Source: Anticarsia gemmatalis
Taxonomy: Eukaryota > Arthropoda > Insecta > Lepidoptera > Erebidae
Direction: 5' to 3'
NCBI RefSeq assembly: GCF_050436995.1
Contig: NC_134764.1
Span: 3,596,001-3,660,000 of the forward strand
DNA: 64,000 bases
Made by a program: the position numbers and the translations under genes. The notes under the pieces were generated by a model. That model was not told the DNA's origin. It made no database searches and saw only the letters and a program-made list of their open reading frames with translations. Positions 1 to 10,550 of the stretch are shown here, piece by piece (the stretch's first letter is position 1; every line of letters starts with the position of its first letter).

Positions 1-718
1 AAATAAAATCGATGCATCATGGAGATATGATATATTACCTTCAACCATAGTTAGATAATAATAATAACCTCTCATTAGCAAGCTACAAGGCTTCCTAGAA
101 ATCGAAAATATATCAAAACAATAACATCTTCAGATTATATTTTTATCGTTTCGTTAAATCACAAGGATGAATCTATTTTCATCGTAAACATTTCAAAACA
201 AACCCAACAAACTTTCAATGACAGTTTTAAGTCATTTAGCTTTGTTTTTATCATGTAGCCATTGATATTTTTTAATAATTGAATAATCTTGAAGCATTTT
301 TAGAAGAATACTTTACGATAACTACTTAGAACGCTCATATTCTACAAATTCCAAGTAATACTAGAATCAGAAAAATCTGTCACAGAACAATTTCAAACTG
401 CCTATTTATTTGTCCTGCTCAAGTGGTGCTCACGTCGTTACCTTTGATCTCTTGTATGCCAGACTAGTTTGTGGTCTAAATGCGATCCAAAATAGTATCG
501 GGCAGTTCCGCGTGCGTCGCGTGCGCAGATCAGGTGTAAATGCACCCATACTTTAGTTAACATGCAAACTTACTGCGCTCCCAGTCTATTCCGACCTAAT
601 CGTTTAAATTCTTGAAGAAAATTCTTTACTCTCCAATTGCAGTAAAATTGTGGACGTTTTGCAACTCGTGTATTTATTGAGTGATTATTATTTGTTTGAT
701 AAGTGGTGATTAGTGAAA
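1..718 (+). promoter_or_regulatory. 5' flank and presumed 5' UTR of the WH2 protein gene
   Basis: No ORF of note. Most of the stretch is AT-rich, but about 480-540 is locally rich in GCG/CGT. It is followed by AT-rich leader sequence that runs without a strong acceptor site into the ATG at 719. I infer promoter plus an unspliced 5' UTR; no TATA box is convincing, so the transcription start is not placed. Confidence 0.4.
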
Positions 719-3700
719 ATGGCTGAGTCAGAAACGGATGAAAGTCAGGGGAAATTATTTAAAGGTATCTTTTTTTCATTATATCAGATTGATTATAAAT
801 TAATTATGTAAGTGCCATTTCTGCCTTGTAAGTTTGTGTTGTAGATACCTAGTGATGAAATAGCTTGTGGTAGGTACTGGATTTGGTTTAGAAGCTGGCA
901 TATTTTACGTTTAGTAACTTTTAAGAGCATATTTGTCCTGTACATTTATAAACACCTGCCTATGAAACAAAGGTACATGATTACTATGGAATTTGCTTTT
1001 ACGTTGACCTTTGACAATCCTTAAGGCCTTTTCTTATTGTGGTAACGAATCCACTGTTACGTTTATTTTACGTTTTGAATCGTCAGTACTATACTTATTA
1101 AAACATGCTGTTTACTGCACCAGCATTTACATTCGTTTCAAAGAATACTGCACAGATTTTGATAATTCCTCAAATACAGTACGAAGATTAGAGTAATGAA
1201 ACTGTTTTTTCATCCATACCGTACTTTTTTATTGAAACTTTGCTACTTTTAACTCTTTAACTCGTGACTTCAGGCCTCTTGAAGCCGACGCCGCCGCCGA
1301 TGCCGCCGCCCTTGCCGCCAAAGATGCCCCCACCCCCTGACTTCAAGAAGGCACCGGTAGACCCCACGAAACTCAAGAAGATAGAGTCTCTTCGCAGTAG
1401 GCCCAGGAAACGACCTGATTGGAGCGACATGATGAAGGAAGTGGAACAAGGAAAGAAATTGAAACACGTTGTGTGTAACGACAGGTAAATAGAATATGTT
1501 TAACATAAGGTTGAAAAGCTATGTTAAGAGTACCATTTTTATGTATATTAATCTATATGTAAACCCACTTGCAACACAAATTCTTAAAACTTATCGAAAG
1601 ATTGATAGGGTTACAATCAATCTATTTCGTGTCTTGAGAGCTTACTGATTCTTATCTACGTTACGCAGAAAAGGAACATTTAAGGAGCATAATTTAAGGG
1701 TATATTCCCGGTGTCCACCCCCTGCTTGTCCACCCCGGGTGGACAGAGACACAAATCTTTTAAAAAGTTCTCGGTGTCCACCCCTGGGGGACAGTGAGAA
1801 TTAATTTTAAATTATTCCCGCTGGCCACCCCGGGTGGACAAAGACACGAGTTTCATATTACTACTCTCGATGTTCACCGCCGGTGGACAAAGCCACTGCT
1901 TAAATAAACATTCTTGGGTGTAAATAATTATAAAAAAATTAATTAAGTAGGTATACAGTTTAATCATATTATCAACATCTCTAAATAGAAGTAGGTACAC
2001 TATCTATTGTGTGTTTTCCCATATAATGTTGATTGACCCTAAGTTGCGGCACTTATTAAACCAAGGTATAAGTTATAACAATAAACGTAAAAAAAAATAT
2101 TTTAAGTGATCATTTTATTCACGATATGCGAATGGGACTTGTCAATGGGGACTTCAATATTGATTTATTTCTAGAAAGGATGAGGATGTAAAGATTTTTC
2201 TGTGACTTTGATTAATACCTATTGTGATAATTATTTGTGTAGATTGCAAAAGTAAAAGATGTTGATAATATGATTAAACTATATACCTACTTAATTAATT
2301 TTGATATAATTATTTACACCCAAGAATGTTTATTTAAGCAGTGGCTTTGTCCACCGGCGGTGAACATCGAGAGTAGTAATATGAAACTCGTATCTTTGTC
2401 CACCCGGGGTGGCCAGCGGGAATAATTTAAAATTAATTCTCACTGTCCCCCAGGGGTGGACACCGAGAAATTTTTAAAAGATTTGTGTCTCTGTCCACCC
2501 GGGGTGGACAAGCAGGGGGTGGACACCGGGAATATACCAATTTAAGTAGGAGCATAGATTTTAGTGATTATCTTTAATTTAATTGAAATATTTTATGAAG
2601 AAAAAACACATTGTATTATTATGTTCCATGTTGCTGGTGTGCTATAAATGAATGGTGCACCGGCGAAACACCGAATTCTATGGAGTTCTATAACTGTATG
2701 TTAACTACAGATAATATCTTATATCGTTTTGTGGTTTTAATGTGTGCCTAATGCACACTTACATCCCCAGGAACGAAATCCCGAAGGATATGACATAACA
2801 TGTTTCGTAATTTAGAAAATATAATGTGTGCATTAATAAAGTATAGACAATCCTATAATTAAATTGTGTGATTGTTCACTATTATTATGTTTGATTAAAA
2901 TGGCTAATACACTCTATATTAGCATGTCCGATAGAATAAACATGAAAGCAAGTTAAAATAAACCTGAAAATAATAGTTTGGAAGAACTAACACTCCTACA
3001 TAAACACATCACCTTTATGAAAAAGTCAATAATAGGGAACGATATTAATTTGTTTATCTTCGAATTTCAGATCAAGCCCAATCATAACCAGATCAGCAGT
3101 AGTGAAGAACAAAGAAAAAGACCAGTTCATATTCGAGTCAGAGAAGCCGAATTCGCACAACGAACTGCTTAAAGAGATCTCAAAGGGTATCAAACTCAAG
3201 AAGACCAAGACCAATGACAGGAGTAAACCTAATTTGGAAGGTTTGAGGAAATTCAGGAGACAAATGACGATCGAGGAACAAGTACAAAAGTCCATGTCTC
3301 AGGCGAATATCGCCGCTTCGCCTTCTGGAGTGAAATTGAATTTGACTCAGGAGGCAAGTAGCACACATGTATGTACACTACACAATATTTAGCTTGAGAG
3401 TGTGTTCACTTTCATTGGAAATATCAGGAACTGATACCCACTGAAAGTTTTTGAGGTAACATTTTGTGGTTTTCGCAAATAATACAATTTTTTTCAACAT
3501 TTAGAACTGCTACTTTCAAGCTTTTATCATTTACGTCTCCATTATACATATGGAAAACAAAACATTATACCATTTTTATAAATATTCAATAATACACACA
3601 CAACACCTATCATGATGTGAAACATCTACTTAAAGTAAGAAATCATTTGATTACCTTAAAATCTTATCAAGTTTACATTAAAATAAATATTTAAAACTTA

Positions 3701-6700
3701 ACTTGTACTTACATATTACGTATTTTTTTTAAATATTTTTACCAATATTGACTAAGATTTTAAGGTTTGTAGTGACTAATTAATGTTTTTAGTGGTTTTC
3801 TAGTATAACATTTTAAGTATTTCTTGTTTAAGCTTATATTCTGCTGCTGCTTATGAGGATTTGAACAACAACTTTAGGCCAAATTGATTGTCGTTTTTTC
3901 ATGTATCCAGCACTGGTATAAAAACTGTGTTGCAGTTTAGGTGTTTCCTTAGATACAACGATTTAGTTATTATAGTACATTGGTCAAAAAAATATGATTG
4001 TATTCTAGATACGTTTTAATGAGCTTGGATTCTGACATTGTGCCCTTTCTAAATGTTTACAACAAAATGTTCCAGATACCTCCCGCTCCAGAAGAAGATG
4101 AAATCGACGAAATGGACGACATTGACAAAGTCAGAGATGACCTTCAGTCCACCAAACAGTTGCTGGCTATTGAACTCAGGTACGTAAATATACACGAATC
4201 GAATGTAAACAACAATGCAGATTCCTATCTGAATCAGAATAATCGGTCAACGGTCAAATGACCTTACCGATTAATCTTAATTTTAAAAACAATTTATCTT
4301 AACTTTTTATTTATTTAACAGAAATAAAGAAGCTCAAGAAAGAGAAAACAAACGTCTCCTCACAAGGATAGCGAACTTGGAAGCAGAGTTAGCGAGAGAA
4401 AGAGCTTTTATCAAACAGGAACAGCACAAGACTGTCATATCCGTTACAGATGCTTACGATGAAAGATTAGTTAATAATCTAAAGATGGAAGTTGAAAAGA
4501 CGAAAGAAAATGCCGACAATTTGGAGAAACAGTATCTACAAGCCGCAGAAGACAGAGACACAGCATTGACAGAGTTAGAAGAAGTTAAGAGAAGGAACGC
4601 AGAATTGGAAAAGAAACTTGAACAAGCCATGGCGGTAATCAATTTTATTTTTTATAAAGCTTTAGTACGGAACTAAATTTATCAATGAACTATGACAACT
4701 TATTCATAAAATCAACTTTAAAGCAAAACGTTTACTTTAGAATTGACTTTATCAATAAGCCAAATTTCACAAAAAGCTCTTGCAGACTTGACTTGCTTAC
4801 TGCTACTTAAATAATTGCTTGACTAACAATTTTGCAGAACAATATGGAAGACCTTTATTTGTCTGAAGAGCCTTTATCGTTTTACCAAAAACGACAGCTC
4901 GATTTCGAGAAACAATGCAGGTTGTTGAATATTGAACTAAACTCGCCTGAGGCTGAAGAATTGAGGAAAAAGACGCTCGAATCTAATAATAATCTCGCTA
5001 AAAGTAACGCTTATACTAACCTTGCTTATGATGAGGTATGGATCTGCTATTATTTTATACATCTATGTACCTGATGTACCTGAAATGCATTCCTAAACAC
5101 AATTACTGGAATTCCTATACCTAATTTTGATCCCGTACCATGAAGTGTTTAGTGACTAACATTATGCCGAAACTGTAATTAGTTGCACAAAACTGAATCC
5201 CTGTCAATGTCATCATAGTGTGAAATAAAATTGTAACCCAGAAGCATGGAATACCTACTCACATTCTACTACTTCACAATTTAACGTAAGTCGTATAATC
5301 CTTTGTAACCTAATTGATAAATTTAATTACTATTTTGTGTTTTAAAATGTCTTTCAGCAACAAATAAATCTTATGTTGGCCCGCTTAACACGATTTTACG
5401 TATATTTCAGGGTATCATGCCGACCAGCATGGGCTCACGCCGTTCAAGCCACGCTATCAAGCAACTTTCTGTCACCAAGGATGACAGCTTTGAAGAAGAG
5501 GAAGAATCTGAAGAGGAAGAGGTACGTACTCAGTTGCTTATTTTGATTTAAAACCTTCATATCAAAAACAAAAAAAAATCTTCAGTGTACAATTTATAAA
5601 ATAAGATTGTTATTTACGTAGACTTGCTCATGATAATAAACTTGAAAGCGCGTTACTAAAACGCGCGTTCAACGTTAACGCGTGTTTACAACTACAAACA
5701 TTTTACACGTGCGCGGCCTGAATAAAATGTTTATCAGTGTAAACGCGCGTTCAATGCTTGTCATATAAACGGGCTTATTTTAAAACATTTCCTTCATTTA
5801 TAATTACAAATGCAACTAATATGCAAAGATATTCCAGTCTGCAGTGACTAATGATACTTAAACGATCTATACCATAACCATTTAACTTTTAAACTTCAGG
5901 AGGAAAGCGAAGAGAAGAAACAGAAGCGATTGGAGAAAGAAGTCCGCAACATGAGGAACAAGATCCGGTACTTGAAGGAGAAACAAGACCACATGAAGAG
6001 AGAGCGTATGGGCTTCAAGATGTCGCTCAAGAACCAACAAGCCGCTCTTAAGTCAGTCGCACTCCTCACTATCATCTACACCATTAAAAAATCCTATGAC
6101 TTTCGACACGTCTTCGTTAATCTGTTTCATTGATATTTACTTTTTGCATGAATATGTATCTTTTTTCATATTTATTGACTTGAATCTTATACTTTGAGAA
6201 TATTAGTTACTGAATAAGTAACATAATTAACGCAAGTTTTTCGAGGTACATTAAGCGGTAGTTTATCTTTTCAATAGCGTTTTAACTTACATAAAAAACG
6301 CTATTAAATAGATAAACTACCGCTAAATGTACCTACTCAGAGACCGAGGGTAAGGGAATTTAGAAAAAATATTATTCACTGCGATTACGTTAGTTTTAAG
6401 ATTCATTTTTCACGAAATATAATGCTTGCATGTTTAATTAATTTTCTTTTCATGACCAATGAACTGAATAGTAATCTTCATTACCCTACTTCACTACCCT
6501 ACTATAATACCGACTGAATGTAAGTGATCGTGTATAAGCATTAATGCTAGCAATCACTATTTTCAGCCTATTTAATATAGCTATAGAAGATATATGAATA
6601 GCTGGTTTATTCACAGTTAAGAAACCTTTTCTAACATTATAACATGATTCAAAAGCTAATTTACCTACACAGGGACGAGAAACGAAAATACAAGGAGTTG

Positions 6701-7489
6701 AAACGTGAGGTAGACAAGATGGCTGCGATGATGAAGGAAGTCGGCTCAGATGATGAAGATGACGAAGACGAGGAGGAGGAGGAGTCTGAGGACGAGAAGA
6801 AGTCAGAGTCAGAGGAGGAGGAATCCGAGACTGAGACTGAACAGGACACTGAGAGTGAGACCGAAAGCGAAAGCGAACCTGAGGTGAGATATTACGAGAA
6901 TCTGTTAGATCTATTTATTCTACTAGATTTAACTATAATTTAGCAAATATAGAGGAGTCTTCTATTCGTATCGCTCTATAGTTCTGCTGACGTATAGTCC
7001 TACTCGTTGGGCAGACGTCATACTTTTTTAACTTCTACGTAACTCATTCAATTAATAAAGATAAGCTTTTTAGAAGTTATAAAAGTACAAAAAAACGTTG
7101 CCTTAGACCTATTTATAGCCTAGTCCTGCAACAATCACTTATAAGCTAAAACTCTTTGCATAAATAACCCTACTTAAATGTATTGAAGGTATCTACAGTA
7201 ACTCTTTAGGTAGCTTAAATAATTGTTGTTAGATCATAAGACCCCATAGATAACCAAAATAAATAAACTCACAAAATAACTCTTCTTTCAGGATGCACCT
7301 CTACCTAACAAGAAGGAGAACCTCACGAAGCGAATGAAGCGCCACGAGACGAGGGTCCACGCGTTAAAGAAGGGCAACGCGCTCCTAATGGCAAACGTGG
7401 ACCGGCTCAAAGACGACGTTCTCAAACAACGAGAGGAGTCTTCAAGCCTTCAGAAAGAACTTGACTCACTCATTGATGACCTTGAGTGA
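719..7489 (+). CDS. Tandem-WH2, acidic coiled-coil protein (probable actin-binding), 10 exons
   Basis: Exons: 719-764, 1274-1484, 3071-3353, 4076-4179, 4322-4634, 4838-5035, 5411-5521, 5900-6051, 6673-6883, 7292-7489. They join in frame to 608 residues. Seen: a proline-rich stretch at about 20-37 (PPPMPPPLPP), then two WH2-like motifs at about 63-90 (WSDMMKEVEQ, LKHV) and 115-141 (NELLKEISKG, LKKT), each followed by NDRS. Next come long Glu/Lys/Arg-rich coiled-coil stretches (exons 5, 8 and 10) and very acidic Glu/Asp/Ser runs (exons 7 and 9). Known: WH2 motifs bind G-actin through an amphipathic helix plus LKKT/V, and an adjacent polyproline usually recruits profilin-actin. Inference: a cytoskeletal actin-binding protein, probably cytosolic since no signal peptide or membrane segment is visible. 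I do not recognise the orthologue. Exon 3 ends at a GC donor or at a GT donor 15 bp further on; both keep frame. Confidence 0.85.
1691..1698. repeat. Target-site duplication, left copy (AATTTAAG)
   Basis: Exact 8-bp match to 2539-2546, directly abutting both ends of the foldback element. Confidence 0.92.
1699..2538. mobile_element. Long-TIR foldback DNA transposon (non-autonomous) with 8-bp TSD
   Basis: The arms 1699-1980 and 2257-2538 are each 282 bp and are reverse complements with only about five mismatches; a 276-bp unpaired centre lies between them. The ends begin GGTATATTCCCGGTGTCC. The 8-bp flank AATTTAAG is duplicated exactly at 1691-1698 and 2539-2546, which defines the insertion. 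Each arm contains four 17-bp near-palindromes of the form GTCCACC...GGTGGAC at about 48-bp spacing. No ORF in the centre could be a transposase, so the element is non-autonomous. The 8-bp duplication fits hAT, P or Mutator-like/Foldback elements, and the long arms favour the last group, but the family is unresolved. It sits in intron 2 of the WH2 gene. High arm identity suggests recent insertion or arm homogenisation. Confidence 0.93.
2539..2546. repeat. Target-site duplication, right copy (AATTTAAG)
   Basis: Exact 8-bp match to 1691-1698, directly abutting the right arm of the foldback element. Confidence 0.92.
5640..5772. repeat. Small GC-rich imperfect inverted repeat in intron 7 of the WH2 gene
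   Basis: An island of CG-rich motifs in AT-rich intron. ACGCGTGTTTACA near 5680 pairs with TGTAAACGCGCGT near 5739, and AACGCGCGTTCAA occurs twice in direct orientation. It looks like a small MITE-type element. No target duplication was identified, so the boundaries are approximate. Confidence 0.45.
6245..6333. mobile_element. Short hairpin MITE, copy 1 (GCGGTAGTTTATC family)
   Basis: GGTACATTAAGCGGTAGTTT and its near reverse complement form arms of about 38 bp around a loop of about 12 bp, in intron 8 of the WH2 gene. The same arm sequence recurs at 58861-58963, which shows a dispersed family rather than a chance hairpin. There is no coding capacity. Confidence 0.8.
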
Positions 7490-8465
7490 TGAACACACAA
7501 ACGCTTTAGACGCTAGTTTTCTAACATTATTTTTAATGCCTCATAGAAAATATACTGCGATAAAATTTTCCAACTCTCATCCCGAAAAACCTATTACGCA
7601 TTGACGACTAGCCATTGAGCGACTGGAGATTCACAGTTTTTGTGAGTTTCTCTGTGAATCGCCAAATAAGTAAATCATAGATAATCGTTTAGTAAAGATA
7701 GTCGAAAATGCGTAATGGCTCTTAGAACATGACATTAATCATAACAATTGAATACCTACGTCGTAAAATTCCACATCGAGGCCTTACTGCAGGCTCTTAC
7801 TGCATGATGAAAATGCTATCCTGAATTTATTGTACTTAATTACGACCGTATAAATTTGATAAAATTTGTCATAAGGCTATTAATAAATTAAATATCGATA
7901 TAAGCGCAATTTCGAATTAACTTTCTCTAATTGATTTATACAATTTGTAATTCAAGTATAATGCTTATCGATACTCTTGTACACTAAAGACAAAAAGTTT
8001 CGATGCCAAGTTGTTAAAGATCGTATCCTACATTTTCAGACTCAAAATTAGCATTCATTAGATAGTTCAATGATTAGACTTTTTATAATAATATTTATGT
8101 AGATAGTCGAACTTTTTTAAAGTAGGTGATACTATTCGCCTTATTTTTCGCAAAAGAAATAACAACGCTTAGAATATTCCTATAAGACATGAGACAGAAA
8201 ATACAAAATTCTTCTTTGTATTATTTATTTGCCAAAACACCGTTTCAAACATCCGCAATTTTCGTTTCCTGTTAATTCCCTAATTTAAATATTTCTTATC
8301 TTAACGTAACTGTAATCTGCCATTTTCATAAAGTAATATTTTTATTTTTCATTAATTTTTGCTATCATGTGATTTGTATATAATATTTTTAAGTTAATAA
8401 TTATTTATAAAGTATACTATTGTATTACCAAAACGGCACAATAAACTTTTACACAATAATCTTTA
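7490..8465 (+). other. 3' UTR of the WH2 gene
   Basis: AT-rich, non-coding, and continuous from the stop codon to an AATAAA at 8441-8446. Nothing else is visible in it. It is about 0.95 kb long, plausible for an insect 3' UTR. Confidence 0.6.
8441..8446 (+). terminator. Poly(A) signal AATAAA of the WH2 gene
   Basis: First canonical AATAAA after the stop in a suitable context; a T-rich stretch follows at about 8465-8485. Confidence 0.55.
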
Positions 8466-8469
8466 TAAA

Positions 8470-9184
8470 TGTCTTTTATTTTTTTAACCTCAATTTAATA
8501 ACTAAAATATTAGGTAGCACCACCACCGCAGGAAAGATAAAAAAATAAAATGGCGAAGAAAAAGATCACTACTAAATGAGGTCATCCTTAGATGGAGTAT
8601 GATCTAATTCATTAGAAATAGAATTATTTAATGAAATACTTGGCAACTGTTCAATTATATCGCTCATTATCAAATGAGGGCTTCAATATGCATTGAGTTT
8701 ACACCTTACCTACGTTAATATTTTACATTGGGTAGGTACCTTAACTCTACGACCGCCAACTAGGTACTTACTTACTACTAACCTTTGATACTATGAATTC
8801 CAATCATCAGAAATGTTACTCGTGAAGTAATGTTTATTATTAACATTTTTCTCCTTCTAATAATAAAAAAAAAATTAAAACAATATTTTAATGCTCTAAT
8901 AATTTTAATATTTTACGTTTCCCGCCACAAAATGAAAAATTGGCAGTTCGCCACAGACTATAAACAGATACAAACGATACTGCATAGGTAGGTACTTAAT
9001 TTAATAAATTAAATACCGGGTGCAACTTCATAATTTATTTTCTAATGCTTAAAGTACAAAACTTATAAAACTAAATATTTACATTAAATTATTAAAATTA
9101 AAACTATATATACACATTGACGAAAAAGAAACAAATATATATAAAAAAAAAAAAACATTAAGAATATAAAAGAAAGGAAGCGCG
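8470..9184. other. Intergenic spacer, AT-rich
   Basis: No gene or structured RNA seen. Poly-A/AT runs at about 8865-8880 and 9140-9155. The lower part (about 9030-9184) is probably the 3' untranslated end of the minus-strand retroelement: an AATAAA lies on the minus strand near 9030. Confidence 0.4.
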
Positions 9185-10138
9185 CTACGCGTCGTAGTAC
9201 TCCTCCACATCGCTGTCTATCGGGAACGTTCCCAGAATGCTGGCAGCATTGCCACGTTGTATGGCAATGCTTAACCTTTGTCCCAAGAAAATGCCAGCAT
9301 TCTGGTCACGGGAACTGTCGACGAGGCGTTTGGCGATGTCTTTGTAAAGTAAGTGGGCGCTCGGGCCCCATGGTCCCAGCGTCTCGACCCCAAACGGCTC
9401 AAACACATAATCACCAACAAGACTTCTGTATTTGCGCCGCTTGAGGTCTTCGGCAGCCGCAGCAGCAGCTCCAGAAGCAACGGCCGTCCTTGGAAGATGA
9501 GACGGCGCAAGGGTGTCGACGCAAGTTGCATCCCACACCAAAGGCCGTCCCATCCTCCAAGGCATCAACGACATACCGTCCGGCCTCTTCCCGTCATCGC
9601 GCGCCAGCCCATTGGGTTCCAAAATGGCTGGCATTCCAGCGGCGGCAAGAGACCGGCGAATGATGTCGTTGAGGTGTGCGTGTCGGGGTATACGACCAGA
9701 GCTCCTACTGCAGGAAAGACCATGGTGCCCAAGACGGTCGACAGCTTCTCCACAGAGACAGCGATGCGGAGAAACGCAAGGAGCACCCAAACGGAGGCAA
9801 GTGGCGATGCGAAAGGTAGCATCATCCATCATCGTGCCCACGTTAAAAGATGGAAGTGCTTGAACCCAAAGGCCCGACTCCCACTCTCCCACAGCCAACA
9901 GGCGAGCACGCTCCGCAGGAGAGGATGACGTCTCTAAAAGATTTTGTCTTAATAAACTGCAGAGCGGCGCGTCCCATTGTCTCTGGGAGGACAGGTTTCG
10001 GGGCAACTCGGCATTTGGAACGATCATTCTCCATGAGTTCATGGCGTCGGTCTTGCACGACACTTCAGAGTCAACCAGTGTGGGGGTTAAAATTTTCCTG
10101 GTTAACTCTTCCGTGTTGTGAACCGAGGACATATTCAC
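9185..10138 (-). mobile_element. 5'-truncated non-LTR retrotransposon: intact C-terminal restriction-like endonuclease module
   Basis: A 317-residue open frame on the minus strand. Seen: a zinc-knuckle-like array C127-x-C129-x8-H138-x4-C143 (CLCG...GHHGLSC), followed by R185-P186-D187-G and LVWDATC with D203. This order (CCHC, then R/K-PD, then an acidic residue) is the known layout of the restriction-like endonuclease at the C-terminus of R2/R4/CRE-type LINE ORFs, which cuts target DNA for target-primed reverse transcription. The reverse transcriptase that should precede it is absent, as expected for 5' truncation on insertion. The first 40 or so residues may be flanking DNA. GC content is well above its surroundings. 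There is no internal stop or frameshift, so it is either a young copy or maintained. It lies between two host genes. The nuclease call is fairly secure; clade assignment is inference. Confidence 0.72.
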
Positions 10139-10550
10139 ATTTTTTTGTACTGTATAATATGTAATAAAATTCTATTGTTAGATTAATTGATAATATTAAT
10201 AAATTTCCAAAATTAAAATTTGTCTCTCCTTGAAAATGCTTAAAAATATGAATTGTTTTCAAATTATGAGTATTACTCATAATTTTACTCAGATTGTAAA
10301 ATTTTTCAAGATCAGTAAATTCAACCCATAAGGTTATAACCGTTAAAACACACATATAAATATTTTTAATTTATTACGGTAGCAATACTAAATTGTTGTC
10401 AATCTAATGTCAAACTTCATATTGACGCTAGATTTGAAAACAAAACGGTCGCAGTGTGTTATCAGTAATACTATTATTAAAGTGAATTTGTTTTTAAATT
10501 AAGTAAAGCTTTGAGGCTATATTCATTAGTGAAGAGATTTGGTAATAAAA
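10139..10550 (+). promoter_or_regulatory. 5' flank and short 5' UTR of Cap-G
   Basis: AT-rich. A TCAGT initiator-like pentamer lies at 10462-10466, about 85 bp before the start codon, inside GTTATCAGTAATAC. No TATA box was seen, as expected for a cell-cycle housekeeping gene. Confidence 0.4.

Noticed and set aside
6661..6849. Ser-rich minus-strand frame
   Set aside because: Complement of the Glu/Asp-rich exon 9 of the WH2 gene.
9353..9928. 191-residue open frame on the plus strand
   Set aside because: Antisense shadow of the GC-rich retrotransposon endonuclease frame; no family features of its own.
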